Positions 23,789 through 32,418 of a stretch of 64,000 nt of DNA are shown piece after piece. The position numbers and the translations under genes were made by a program. The DNA lies in the NCBI GenBank assembly GCA_903823025.1, contig CAIJRK010000023.1, positions 105,448 through 169,447 on the forward strand. Reading direction: 5' to 3'. Positions within the stretch are counted from its first letter, which is position 1. Each line of letters starts with the position of its first letter. This DNA is from an uncultured beta proteobacterium (GTDB lineage Bacteria; Pseudomonadota; Gammaproteobacteria; Burkholderiales; Burkholderiaceae_C). Below the pieces are notes generated by a model. It made no database searches and had not been told where the DNA came from. It saw nothing but the letters and a program-made list of their open reading frames with translations.

Positions 23789-25033
23789 ATGAATCAAGTT
23801 ACCTTACCCCCGTTTTCTGTAACAGATCGTGTCCAAGAGGCGCTGGCCGTGTCCTTACGGGGGTGTGATGAATTGATCCCGCAAGATGAATGGGTTAAAA
23901 AACTGACGCGCTCGCAGATCACGGGCACGCCGCTGCGCATCAAGTTGGGCCTTGACCCGACGGCGCCTGATATTCATATTGGTCACACGGTGGTGCTCAA
24001 TAAAATGCGCCAATTGCAGGATTTGGGCCACACGGTCATCTTTCTGATTGGCGATTTCACGACGCTGATTGGCGACCCATCAGGCCGCAATTCAACCCGT
24101 CCGCCATTGACCCGTGAGCAGATTGAAGCCAATGCTCAAACCTACTACCGGCAAGCGTCGATGGTGCTGGACCCGTCCAAAACCGAGATTCGTTACAACA
24201 GCGAATGGTGCGATGCCTTAGGCTCGCGCGGCATGATTGAGTTGGCGGCCAAGTACACGGTCGCGCGCATGATGGAGCGCAATGATTTTCATGACCGTTT
24301 CAAGTCTGGCACGTCGATTAGCGTGCATGAGTTTTTGTACCCGCTGATGCAGGGTTACGACTCGGTAGCGCTTAAAAGTGACATGGAATTGGGCGGTACC
24401 GACCAGAAATTCAATTTGCTGGTGGGACGTCATTTGCAGGCGGAATACGGACAAGAACCGCAGTGCGTTTTGACCATGCCGCTGCTTGAAGGGCTGGATG
24501 GCATCGAGAAAATGTCCAAGAGCAAAAACAATTACATCGGTATTTCTGAAGAAGCCAACACCATGTTTGCCAAAGTGTTGAGCATCTCTGACGTGCTGAT
24601 GTGGCGCTGGTACACCTTGTTGAGCTTCAAGAGCGAGGCCGATATTGCCGCTTTGAAAGCCGAGGTCGAAGCCGGTCGCAACCCCAAAGATGCCAAAGTG
24701 GCGCTGGCCAAAGAGATCACGGCCCGCTTTCACTCGGTAGCGGCCGCAGACGCCGCCGAGCAGGATTTCATCAACCGCAGCAAAGGCGGCGTGCCTGATG
24801 AAATTAATGAAGTTTCGCTGCCTCTGGGCGAAGGTGGCGCGCCGCTGGGCATCGGTGCTTTGCTCAAAATGGCCGGGCTGGCCGCCTCCAGTGGCGAAGG
24901 CAATCGCTTGATTGACGGCGGCGGCGTGCGCCTTGATTCGGGCGTGGTGAGTGACAAAGGGCTGAAGCTGGGCGCGGGCACGTATGTGGTGCAAGTCGGT
25001 AAGCGCAAGTTTGCCAAGGTCACCCTCGGTTAA
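23789..25033 (+). CDS. tyrS: Tyrosine-tRNA ligase
   Basis: 414 residues. The class I signatures are intact: the HIGH motif in DIHIGHTVV and the KMSKS in IEKMSKSKNNYIG. The C-terminal S4-like domain (LIDGGGVRLDSGVVSDKGLKLGAGTYVVQVGKRKF) binds tRNA. I chose ATG 23789 (MNQVTLPPF) because the frame before it, back to 23729, is unlike the family. The CDF gene starts 4 bp after the stop, so the two are probably co-transcribed. Confidence 0.97.
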   Translation: MNQVTLPPFSVTDRVQEALAVSLRGCDELIPQDEWVKKLTRSQITGTPLRIKLGLDPTAPDIHIGHTVVLNKMRQLQDLGHTVIFLIGDFTTLIGDPSGRNSTRPPLTREQIEANAQTYYRQASMVLDPSKTEIRYNSEWCDALGSRGMIELAAKYTVARMMERNDFHDRFKSGTSISVHEFLYPLMQGYDSVALKSDMELGGTDQKFNLLVGRHLQAEYGQEPQCVLTMPLLEGLDGIEKMSKSKNNYIGISEEANTMFAKVLSISDVLMWRWYTLLSFKSEADIAALKAEVEAGRNPKDAKVALAKEITARFHSVAAADAAEQDFINRSKGGVPDEINEVSLPLGEGGAPLGIGALLKMAGLAASSGEGNRLIDGGGVRLDSGVVSDKGLKLGAGTYVVQVGKRKFAKVTLG

Positions 25034-25037
25034 CACC

Positions 25038-25952
25038 ATGACGCTGCTGCCTGCCCGATTTTTAACGCCTCAACGCCTGTTGTGGGCCTCCATTTGCGTG
25101 GCGATGGTCACCATCACGCTCAAAACGCTGGCTTGGTACATCACCGATTCGGTGGGGCTGTTGTCAGACGCGATGGAGTCGCTGGTCAATCTGGCCAGCG
25201 CCATTTTTGCGCTGGCGATGGTGACGATTGCACTGCGTCCTGCGGACGAAGATCACCCTTACGGACACCACAAGGCGGAGTATTTCTCCTCCGGCTTTGA
25301 GGGAATTTTGATCATTGCCGCAGCCATCGGCATCATGTGGGCGGCCATTCTTCGGCTGTTGGAGCCGCAACCGATTCAGGCCGTGGGCTGGGGGTTGGCT
25401 TTGTCGGTGGTGAGTTCGGCCCTCAATGGTTTGCTGGCCTGGGTGATGTTCCGTGCCGCCAAAGTTCACCGCTCAGTGGCGCTGGACGCCGATGCCCGCC
25501 ACTTAATGACGGATGTATGGACTTCGGCGGGTGTGGTGGTGGGCATCACGGCAGTAGCCATGACGGGTTGGTTGTGGCTTGACCCGGTGGTCGCCATTGG
25601 CGTGGCGTTGAACATTCTGCGCGAGGGTTTTCACCTGATATGGCGTGCCTCGCAAGGCTTGATGGATGAGGCGGTAGAGCCGGAAGTGTTGCACGAGATT
25701 GAGAAAACACTGGCCGAGTTTGAGCACCACACCATCCGTTTTGACCACGTCACCACGCGCCGGTCAGGTCAGCGCCGCTTTGTGGATCTGCATATGCACA
25801 TGCCCGCAAGTTGGTCGCTGGGGCGGGCTGCTGCCGTGCGCACTAGCGTGGAACAGGCGTTGATGAGCGCGGTTCCCGGCCTGCGTGCCACGCTCCAGTT
25901 GTTGCCCAGCGACGTTGAAGCGCATTTCGATGATCCGCACGATTTGATTTGA
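25038..25952 (+). CDS. Cation diffusion facilitator family transporter
   Basis: 304 residues from ATG 25038, four bases after the tyrS stop. Six membrane helices are visible (for example LLWASICVAMVTITLKTLAWYI and IIAAAIGIMWAAILRLL). Metal-site motifs are SVGLLSDAMESLVN in TM2 and DARHLMTDVWTSAGVVVG in TM5, with HPYGHHKAE in the loop. A cytoplasmic C-terminal domain (EFEHHTIRFDHVTTRRSGQRRFVDLHMHMP) follows. It would export a divalent metal (Zn, Fe, Co or Mn) in exchange for protons; which metal cannot be read. It converges on ybeY with a 33-bp gap. Confidence 0.93.
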   Translation: MTLLPARFLTPQRLLWASICVAMVTITLKTLAWYITDSVGLLSDAMESLVNLASAIFALAMVTIALRPADEDHPYGHHKAEYFSSGFEGILIIAAAIGIMWAAILRLLEPQPIQAVGWGLALSVVSSALNGLLAWVMFRAAKVHRSVALDADARHLMTDVWTSAGVVVGITAVAMTGWLWLDPVVAIGVALNILREGFHLIWRASQGLMDEAVEPEVLHEIEKTLAEFEHHTIRFDHVTTRRSGQRRFVDLHMHMPASWSLGRAAAVRTSVEQALMSAVPGLRATLQLLPSDVEAHFDDPHDLI

Positions 25953-25985
25953 TTGACCCAGTGCCCTGCAAAGTTGCAGCGGCGC

Positions 25986-26441
25986 TCAGTAGGGACTGTC
26001 AAAGCCCAGTCGAGCCAGGATTTCCACTTCTCTGAGTTCCATAACTTGGGCGTCCTCCTCGCTGGTTTCATGGTCCCAGCCTTGGGCGTGCAGCGCGCCA
26101 TGCACCAGCAAATGGGCGTAGTGGGCTTCGAGCGTTTTGCCTTGTTCCTTGGCTTCCTGAGCCACGACTGGTGCGCACAACACCAGGTCGGCGGTGACCA
26201 CGGGTTCCTGCGTGTAGTCAAAAGTCAGCACATTGGTGGCGTAGTCTTTTTTGCGGTAATCGCGGTTCAGCACCAGACCTTCTTCGGCGTCCACAATGCG
26301 CACCGTGATTTCGGCGTCACTTTGCAACGCATGACGAATCCAGCGCGTCACCTTGTGGCGGGGCAGCGCGGCGCGATGCAGCGCGGCATCGTCAATCTTG
26401 CCGAATTGCAGGGATAAAGAGAGTTGATTGAGCAGCAGCAT
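25986..26441 (-). CDS. ybeY: Endoribonuclease YbeY (rRNA maturation factor)
   Basis: 151 residues with the zinc motif H-x3-H-x5-H in [15 protein letters not shown] and the preceding NVLTFDY and [13 protein letters not shown]. It works in 16S rRNA 3' end maturation and 70S quality control as a single-strand endoribonuclease. It starts 2 bp after the ybeZ stop, the standard ybeZ-ybeY pairing. The long antisense frame opposite it is a shadow. Confidence 0.95.
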   Translation of the reverse strand: MLLLNQLSLSLQFGKIDDAALHRAALPRHKVTRWIRHALQSDAEITVRIVDAEEGLVLNRDYRKKDYATNVLTFDYTQEPVVTADLVLCAPVVAQEAKEQGKTLEAHYAHLLVHGALHAQGWDHETSEEDAQVMELREVEILARLGFDSPY

Positions 26442-26443
26442 GG

Positions 26444-27511
26444 TTAAAAAGGCTTCAAGCCTTGAGTGGTTGTCGGTGAAGAGTTAGTTTGCTTTTTACG
26501 GGCGCGTGGACGCGCTGCCGCCTGCAGTTCTGCATCGTCGCGGCGCTCCAGATGGATACGCCCCGGCGCGTCGTAAGCGTCCACAATGCGCGCCACCAGC
26601 GGATGCCGCACGACATCCAGACTGGTAAAGCGGCAAATCGAAATGCCATCCACGCGCTTGAGCACGCGCTCGGCGTCAATCAGGCCGCTGAGTTGGGTTT
26701 TAGGCAGGTCGATCTGGCTCACGTCACCGGTGATGACCGCTTTGGAGCCGAAGCCGATGCGGGTCAAAAACATTTTCATTTGCTCGGGCGTGGTGTTTTG
26801 CGCCTCGTCCAGAATCACAAACGCGTTGTTCAGCGTGCGCCCGCGCATGAAGGCCAGCGGGGCGATTTCGATGGTTTGGCGTTCCAGCGCTTTTTGCACT
26901 TGCTCGAAACCCATCAGTTCATACAACGCGTCGTACAGCGGGCGCAAATAGGGGTCAATTTTGTGGGCCAGATCGCCGGGCAAATACCCGAGTCGCTCAC
27001 CCGCTTCGACCGCCGGGCGCGTCAGCATGATGCGTTGCACGGCGCTGCGCTGCAAGGCGTCCACTGCCATCGCCACGGCCAGATAAGTTTTGCCGGTGCC
27101 CGCCGGACCAATGCCAAAAGTGATGTCGTGGCTGGTGATGCTGTCCAGATACGTGGCCTGATTGAGCGTGCGCGCCTTCAGGTCGCTGCGCCTGGTTTTG
27201 AGCGCCGGGCTGTCGGCGTCGTTCAGGTCGGGGTCGCCCGCCAGCATCAATTGCACGGTCGCGGGTTCAATCGGACGCCCCGCCATTTCATACAAGGCTT
27301 GCAGCATTTCCATGCCGCGCTTGGCGTTGGCTTTGGTGCCGTCCACCTTGAACTGCTCGTGGCGGTGCGCAATTTTGACTTGCAAAGCCACTTCGATGGC
27401 GCGCAAATGTTCATCCACAGGCCCGCACAGATGAGACAGGCGGGTGTTGTTGGGCGGGGAGAAAATGTGTCGGAGAATCAAGTTGATAATTCCTGAAAAA
27501 ATGGTTCCCAT
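26444..27511 (-). CDS. ybeZ: PhoH-like ATPase YbeZ
   Basis: 355 residues from ATG 27511 (a TTG three codons earlier at 27520 is possible). It has a P-loop [17 protein letters not shown], Walker [21 protein letters not shown] and the PhoH signature [19 protein letters not shown]. The first 100 residues, including a KH-like part ([14 protein letters not shown]), are typical of YbeZ. It partners YbeY in ribosome-associated RNA processing. It is divergent from ruvA with only about 12 bp between start codons, so the two promoters must overlap the neighbouring coding regions. Confidence 0.95.
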   Translation of the reverse strand: MGTIFSGIINLILRHIFSPPNNTRLSHLCGPVDEHLRAIEVALQVKIAHRHEQFKVDGTKANAKRGMEMLQALYEMAGRPIEPATVQLMLAGDPDLNDADSPALKTRRSDLKARTLNQATYLDSITSHDITFGIGPAGTGKTYLAVAMAVDALQRSAVQRIMLTRPAVEAGERLGYLPGDLAHKIDPYLRPLYDALYELMGFEQVQKALERQTIEIAPLAFMRGRTLNNAFVILDEAQNTTPEQMKMFLTRIGFGSKAVITGDVSQIDLPKTQLSGLIDAERVLKRVDGISICRFTSLDVVRHPLVARIVDAYDAPGRIHLERRDDAELQAAARPRARKKQTNSSPTTTQGLKPF

Positions 27512-27523
27512 GATAGGCAAAAA

Positions 27524-28096
27524 ATGATCAGCAAACTAACCGGTACGTTAGACCACAAAAATCCACCGCAAGTGCTGGTGGATTGCAACGGTGTGGGCTA
27601 TGAGGTGCATGTGCCCATGAGCACGTTTTACAACCTGCCCGAGTTGGGCTGCAAAGTGAGTTTGTTGACGCACTTTATCGTCCGCGAAGACGCACAAATA
27701 CTGTATGGCTTTGCCACGCCCATCGAGCGTGACGCTTTTCGTCAGCTCATCAAGATTACAGGCGTGGGGCCGCGCATGGCCTTGGCGGTGTTGTCCGGCA
27801 TGAGTGTGGGTGAATTGGCGCAGGCCGTGACGCTGCAAGAAGGCGGGCGTTTGACCAAGGTGCCCGGCATCGGCAAGAAAACAGCGGAGCGTTTGCTGCT
27901 GGAACTCAAAGGCAAGTTGGGGCCGGATATAGGCCTGTCTGCCCATGGGATCAACGACGCGCAAGGCGACATTTTGCAGGCGTTGCTGGCGCTGGGTTAC
28001 AGCGACAAAGAAGCCGCCTTGTCGCTCAAAGCCTTGCCCGTTGATGTGGGGGTGAGCGACGGGATCAAGTTGGCGCTGCGGGCGCTGGGGAAGTAG
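27524..28096 (+). CDS. ruvA: Holliday junction branch migration protein RuvA
   Basis: 190 residues. The OB domain [28 protein letters not shown], the two helix-hairpin-helix motifs ([15 protein letters not shown] and [18 protein letters not shown]) and the small RuvB-contact domain III ([19 protein letters not shown]) are all present. RuvA tetramers bind four-way junctions and load RuvB. The usual partner ruvB is not adjacent; it lies 4.3 kb on, beyond the AT-rich interval and the carbonic anhydrase gene. Confidence 0.97.
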   Translation: MISKLTGTLDHKNPPQVLVDCNGVGYEVHVPMSTFYNLPELGCKVSLLTHFIVREDAQILYGFATPIERDAFRQLIKITGVGPRMALAVLSGMSVGELAQAVTLQEGGRLTKVPGIGKKTAERLLLELKGKLGPDIGLSAHGINDAQGDILQALLALGYSDKEAALSLKALPVDVGVSDGIKLALRALGK

Positions 28097-28546
28097 TATG
28101 AATAAAAATATTATTTAATGCAGGGGCGTTTTTAGTGTCAAGGGTTTTTTACTACGCTGCTGACCCCAAAGATACAACGTCTAACTTCGTGTTTCAAAAA
28201 CATCCAAGGCTTCATTGATTGGGATTGGGATTGGGATTGGGGGTCAGTATTGCAGCGGTTGCTGACTGTCATGAACGACAGATTAATGGAAGTCGAATTC
28301 AGCGACTTTCTTCACGCTACCTACCCAGACGTTTGCATCACATTGATTTGTGGATCAGTTAGTTGATACGAAATTTTAAAAAGTAGGTGGCACGATTGCC
28401 TCGATTTTGGGTGTCAACAATACAACCGTTTGACGGACACTATTTTCAGAATGGTGATTTGACCTAGTTCGGTCAGCAAAAGACCCAACGCTGACATTCG
28501 GTCAGATCAATAGCGGCAATTAACGTGGAAGTGAGGGGCGCGCCGT
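28097..28546. other. Gene-free AT-rich junction after ruvA, with a G-quadruplex motif and an inverted repeat
   Basis: 450 bases without a credible gene. Composition falls at once after the ruvA stop. Visible structures are a run of GGGATT units (28221-28243, listed separately) and CTGACCCC near 28160 that is an exact complement of GGGGTCAG at 28239-28246. A motif of the GCTGACCCC kind flanks degraded small elements in other proteobacteria, but this is memory and not a search result. Several TTCGGTCAG repeats near 28465-28505 are also seen. Nothing else can be named. Confidence 0.4.
28221..28243 (+). repeat. Canonical G-quadruplex motif, four GGG tracts with ATT loops
   Basis: Three GGGATT units followed by GGGGG give G3-ATT-G3-ATT-G3-ATT-G5. 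This satisfies the usual G3+N1-7 rule with uniform 3-base loops and looks like a telomere-type hexamer array of four units. It lies between ruvA and the low-GC orphan genes, directly beside the inverted repeat half GGGGTCAG, and would be single-stranded structure on the plus strand DNA or RNA. Confidence 0.85.
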
Positions 28547-29017
28547 TTAGCTCCCTATTAGGCCAAATGCAGGCGAACTTGCATAAATTACCGATAGCGC
28601 TGTGAGTATGGAAAATACTGCGGTGTAAATCGTATCGTTCTTGCTTTTGATAATTTGTCCATCCTGCCTGTAGCCGAGACTAGGATACCAACTTAACCAG
28701 CCCTCTCCAGTAGCCCATTTGTCTGAGTAATACTTCAAGTCGCCCGCTATCCAACCAATAAAAAGACCATACAAGATCATCCAAAGGTTCATCCGAACCC
28801 CAATAAAGAAAACCATCACCAATGCGACAATTGTCAACGCGGCTGCGGGGTAATACATAAAATGAAGATGGAAATCACGATTGCGATACAGGGAAAATGC
28901 CGTTTTTGGGATACCAATAGTCAGCAATAGCAACCTATAAAATGCTCCTATTGTCAGCGCGATAATCAAGCCAAATAAGAAACCCGCTGTGGCATCGTTA
29001 CCACGTGAATTACTCAT
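28547..29017 (-). CDS. Unrecognised four-helix membrane protein
   Basis: 156 residues from the ATG at 29017, chosen because an AGGA stands five bases upstream; an earlier start at 29068 has no such site. Four probable membrane helices: about residues 11-33 (AGFLFGLIIALTIGAFYRL), 55-72 (AAALTIVALVMVFF), 78-95 (WMILYGLFIGWIAG) and 131-148. A soluble stretch with KYYSDKWATGEGWLSWYPSLGYRQ separates the last two. I do not recognise a family. It is AT-rich and has AT-ending codons like the next two genes on this strand. Confidence 0.6.
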   Translation of the reverse strand: MSNSRGNDATAGFLFGLIIALTIGAFYRLLLLTIGIPKTAFSLYRNRDFHLHFMYYPAAALTIVALVMVFFIGVRMNLWMILYGLFIGWIAGDLKYYSDKWATGEGWLSWYPSLGYRQDGQIIKSKNDTIYTAVFSILTALSVIYASSPAFGLIGS

Positions 29018-29111
29018 ATGAATCCTTTCGATATTAAATATTTTGTTGTTGATTAGACATGATAACAAACGGCAGTAAGAATTACGCCGATTTGGGCTTA
29101 GAAACTATTCT

Positions 29112-29834
29112 TCAGTCAATTTTTAAAGATTTGCCGCACCCAGGATATTGTCTTAGTTGATCATTAATTTTCATGAAATCGTCACTTGGGGCCATGAGCG
29201 ACAATTTGGTTTCAAAACTGACTGAAAATGCCCAAGATGGCAAAGCCCCAGCACTGTATGCAAGCATTCGACTTGAAACTTTCTTTATCCCTGTATAGCG
29301 TTCGGCAAGCTGCTTTGATAACTCATTGAGCTGGTCGCGCGTGTATTCTCGTGGGAAGGTACGCTCGATTAAAGTGACACGAATATATTGATTCGATGGG
29401 TCTGTTCCGGGAACCACGTTTGCCGTCACGAATGTCTTATGCCCACTCTCAGAAATGAAAGTACCGACCACTCCTAAGCCTCGGCGGCAGAAACCTGTCA
29501 CTTTTGCGAGCTTTACTATCCCCTGACTATCGAATGCATTCCATTTTAAATATGGTGCTGCTGCGGTTACTGCTGTAGCTGCAGTTGATGAAAAATTCTG
29601 GAGGACGTCTTTTAAATCAGCATAATTTATTTTAAGAGGTATAGTTTTTCCGCCTACACCCATTTGCTGCGGGGGTTGCCATTTAATTCCGGATTCTGCC
29701 AATGTTGAAATTTCATCTCCAATACAGATACCACTTAGGCAAGGGTTTCCATTGCGAATGCTATCTTCAGCATTCGCAGAGAACGAAAGTACGGCTGCAT
29801 AGATGCATGCAAAAATATATTTAAATTTAGTCAT
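29112..29834 (-). CDS. Unrecognised exported protein
   Basis: 240 residues with a Sec signal peptide MTKFKYIFACIYAAVLSFSANA cut before EDS. The mature part has four cysteines likely to pair (GNPCLSGICIG; VTGFCRR; YPGCGK). A CLSGICIGDEISTL-like opening is common in hypothetical periplasmic proteins, but no function is known to me. The gene is AT-rich, has no clear Shine-Dalgarno and sits 94 bp upstream of the four-helix membrane protein and 45 bp downstream of the 101-residue one, all on the minus strand. Confidence 0.6.
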   Translation of the reverse strand: MTKFKYIFACIYAAVLSFSANAEDSIRNGNPCLSGICIGDEISTLAESGIKWQPPQQMGVGGKTIPLKINYADLKDVLQNFSSTAATAVTAAAPYLKWNAFDSQGIVKLAKVTGFCRRGLGVVGTFISESGHKTFVTANVVPGTDPSNQYIRVTLIERTFPREYTRDQLNELSKQLAERYTGIKKVSSRMLAYSAGALPSWAFSVSFETKLSLMAPSDDFMKINDQLRQYPGCGKSLKID

Positions 29835-29879
29835 TTTATTTTTTTCAGCAGAACTGACTCAAATAGTTTAATGCGTTAT

Positions 29880-30185
29880 CTATTTTCGTATTAGTGTAAT
29901 TAGATCCTCTTTCGCTACTTCAAACATTAATAAACAGCACAGCCACAAAATTCCATAAAGGAAAGTTTGAATCCAGCCAAATCCAATTAATAAAATTGAT
30001 CCACTACTAACTGACGTTAGTGAGTTAACTATATCAACAAACCTCGGAAACAAAAAAGCACCACCTATGAATAATGCAGCACCAAACACAATTAAAGATG
30101 AAAAAGAAAAAATAAAACTTCTTTTTCTAGGCGCTCCTCTTGTTCTGGATTGACTATTAAGTACCGCACTTTTAATATTAACCAT
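29880..30185 (-). CDS. Unrecognised small membrane protein
   Basis: 101 residues with two membrane helices (about residues 26-47, FSFSSLIVFGAALFIGGAFLF, and 62-87, SILLIGFGWIQTFLYGILWL). The N-terminal 22 residues are basic (RTRGAPRKR), so the N terminus should lie in the cytoplasm. A GAGGTG lies five bases before the ATG, a good ribosome site. No family recognised. The gene opens the three-gene AT-rich run and its promoter would lie in the AT-rich DNA to its right. Confidence 0.6.
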   Translation of the reverse strand: MVNIKSAVLNSQSRTRGAPRKRSFIFSFSSLIVFGAALFIGGAFLFPRFVDIVNSLTSVSSGSILLIGFGWIQTFLYGILWLCCLLMFEVAKEDLITLIRK

Positions 30186-31123
30186 GTTTCACCTCAATTT
30201 TAATTAAATATGACATTATTTTTTTAGCATTTAGAACGCACTGACTATAGTAGAAGAAAAATATTTATTTGCAGAAATATTTTATTTGGGCGAATAACAT
30301 GGAGATCATATTAATTTATATTAAATGATTACTAGCATCATTAAATGGTAAAAATTTGTTTGTTTTTTCATGAGAATGTGCGCAAAGCTTCGGTTGAAGC
30401 CGATGATGAGAGCGCAGAATGTTTTGCATTACTTTGCTTTGGTGGCGACCTTATCGCGTCTATTTTTTCTATCTGTTAACTAAGTGCGGCTTTTTGCATG
30501 CTAGACCGTGAGGCGCTGCTCGCACTAGGTTGATTGATCAAGAAATGACTAAGGTCATGAAAAGAACAAAAAGATATGGAGCAAGGCAAACTCAACCACG
30601 CCATGGCGTGGTTGTCGGCGCTTCATTGACATAACGCCCTATCGTGACAGAAGCCGTGGCCCCAATGTCGGTAATCTGGATGGTAAATCAGTAAATCCAA
30701 TGACAACAGTGGGTCTAAAACAGTCACAAAATAATGATCCGATGCCACGCCAACATTGATTTCAAGGGTTCCTTAGACCAACAGCGTAGTAAAACCCTGC
30801 TGAGGCGGTCGTGACGCATACCAAATGCGCCTCCTTTTCCTTCTCGTTCTCTCGGTTCTATGCTTGCCGCCTACGCTGCCAGAGTGACTCATCCAGCTGG
30901 CCTCATTCTTGAGGCCGCAGCGCCATCACTATCGTCTGCCGTCATGGTTCATCTGCGATCACGCTGGTATTTGTCCCCAGTTGCACGACTATTCTCTTGT
31001 AATGGAGTCCTATGTTCAATCCGCGCTTCGTATGCTTCGGCACGAGTGGAGCGAACCGCCTTATTCTGTCGAGGAATAGGTGTTCGATGAAGACTCTTTG
31101 GACGCTTGTAAGTTCTTGTCTTA
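30186..31123. other. Gene-free interval of about 0.94 kb with a perfect 22-bp palindrome
   Basis: I see no credible gene. Short frames on both strands near 30860-31268 (the best 108 codons) have no ribosome site, run antisense to one another, and overlap the carbonic anhydrase 3' end. Composition rises from about 30% GC near 30200 to near 50% by 31000, so the left half belongs with the AT-rich orphans. A perfect palindrome with half-site CAACCACGCCA occupies 30594-30615. Some codon-like order in 30840-31120 hints at an eroded insertion element, but I cannot name one. Confidence 0.4.
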
Positions 31124-32266
31124 TTACTGCGCGTCCCGCACCGCACGCCCATTTATCGGTTGCACCGGACGGGCGTTGTTGGGGAAAATCTGGGAGAACA
31201 GTCGAATTTGCGCCGGACTCACGGAGGTGGGCTGTTTGAACACCAGCCACAACACGTCTTCCGTACAAGGCGGCGTCGTGAGCGACCCCATAAATTGATA
31301 ATAAAGCGGGTCTTTGGGCAGCAGCGCAGTCATATCGATCAGGCCCAAAGGCACGGGCACACGGTCGCCAATATCGAGCGGCATGTAAGTCCAGATAGTG
31401 TGAATGAGCGTGTTGGCAATGCCGGGTTCCAGTAGCACGGCGACCACCGCCAGTTGTCCCTCAGCATTTTTGTGAACCAGATGCGCCACCATGGCAAAGC
31501 CTTGCTGGTTCACCCGTTCTTCAGCCGGATGATGAAAATGGAATTGCACCAGTTTGTAGTCATCGCCACGCACCGTCAGCGTGTTGTCGCCGACCAAGTC
31601 AACCTGAATCGTGTGGCCGTTGTTCACCACCGTGCCGCTGCTGGGTTGGTAATTGAATTGCAGCGGTTCTGCCGGGCCTTGCAGCGTGCTTGTTTCGTCA
31701 ATGTGAATGGGGGACTGGCGCTGACCTGTGCCACATAGTTTGAAATCGGGGTTGAGCGTGCCCCAAGCCTGTGGCCCGTTGTCGCCAGCGTAGTGCCAGT
31801 GGGTGTCATTCTCCGCGTGAACCGTTGCTTTGACCTGCGTTGCTTCAAGCTTGGTCAGCACAGCGGCTTGGGCGCGAAGGTAACGACGACTGTCAAGCGG
31901 GTTGACAACGTTGGTGACCCGGCTGGGCGTCATGACGTGGGCGGGCGCGGCTATAACTTTCTTATCTTTATTTTTGTCTTTGTCGTTGACGATCAACGTG
32001 ATTCGCTTGTTGCCCAGGACGCCGCTTTCAATCGCTTCACGCACCTGATCCCCCATTTCTTTGGCGGTGAAGGGCGGCGGTGTTGTTGTTTGGATGGGTG
32101 TCGTCCGTGCTTCGGCAGCGAGGCCACCAGCGGCCAGACTGGGATTGGAGAGCAGGGCGATCACGTTGATGGCTAGAAATGACAGGGCGCCCCAAGTACG
32201 GCAGGAACGCACCTGGTTTGGCGATTCAGGGCGGTTTGGAACGGGTTTGGGTTGATGGTGGGTCAT
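31124..32266 (-). CDS. Alpha-type carbonic anhydrase with long N-terminal extension
   Basis: 380 residues from ATG 32266, or 396 from 32314. The C-terminal 250 residues are an alpha-carbonic anhydrase: HWHYAGDNGPQAWGTL at its start and zinc ligands at FHFHHP (His259, His261) and AMVAHLVH (His278) in the 396-residue numbering. The substrate region is GSLTTPPCTEDVLW, and the end NNARPVQPINGR is normal. Before it lie a hydrophobic signal-like segment (about residues 42-62), a Pro/Thr-rich linker and an Asp/Lys-rich run NDKDKNKDKK. The enzyme should be periplasmic or anchored and interconvert CO2 and bicarbonate. The 170-residue lead-in is unusual; most bacterial alpha enzymes have only a signal peptide. 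Confidence 0.9.
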   Translation of the reverse strand: MTHHQPKPVPNRPESPNQVRSCRTWGALSFLAINVIALLSNPSLAAGGLAAEARTTPIQTTTPPPFTAKEMGDQVREAIESGVLGNKRITLIVNDKDKNKDKKVIAAPAHVMTPSRVTNVVNPLDSRRYLRAQAAVLTKLEATQVKATVHAENDTHWHYAGDNGPQAWGTLNPDFKLCGTGQRQSPIHIDETSTLQGPAEPLQFNYQPSSGTVVNNGHTIQVDLVGDNTLTVRGDDYKLVQFHFHHPAEERVNQQGFAMVAHLVHKNAEGQLAVVAVLLEPGIANTLIHTIWTYMPLDIGDRVPVPLGLIDMTALLPKDPLYYQFMGSLTTPPCTEDVLWLVFKQPTSVSPAQIRLFSQIFPNNARPVQPINGRAVRDAQ

Positions 32267-32336
32267 GTCGGGCGGCGCTTGGTAAGTGGCGGCAAAGGTC
32301 AGGCCTGGCTTCATAAAAGACAGGTTTGTGTTTCAT

Positions 32337-32348
32337 TATCGGACGATA
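32337..32348. promoter_or_regulatory. Short inverted repeat in the carbonic anhydrase/ruvB divergent gap
   Basis: TATCG (32337-32341) and CGATA (32344-32348) are perfect inverted halves 2 bp apart, in the 150-bp divergent space. A CGATA is repeated a little further right. Such a spaced repeat could bind a dimeric regulator of either gene. The gap is too short and GC-mixed to place promoter boxes with confidence. Confidence 0.25.
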
Positions 32349-32418
32349 CGATAGGGCACTTGAGTGGGTCAAGCCAGCGCACGCTATAGTCAAGCTCCCC
32401 ATTCAGTACCCAATCCCC

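Noticed and set aside
26489..27496. 335-codon plus-strand frame opposite ybeZ
   Set aside because: Antisense shadow; ybeZ is a complete, conserved gene on the other strand.
28218..28243. GGGATT repeats as a CRISPR or microsatellite gene
   Set aside because: Only four 6-bp units with no spacers; better described as a G-quadruplex motif.
30860..31268. Several short frames on both strands near the carbonic anhydrase 3' end
   Set aside because: They overlap one another and the real gene, with no ribosome sites or recognisable domains.
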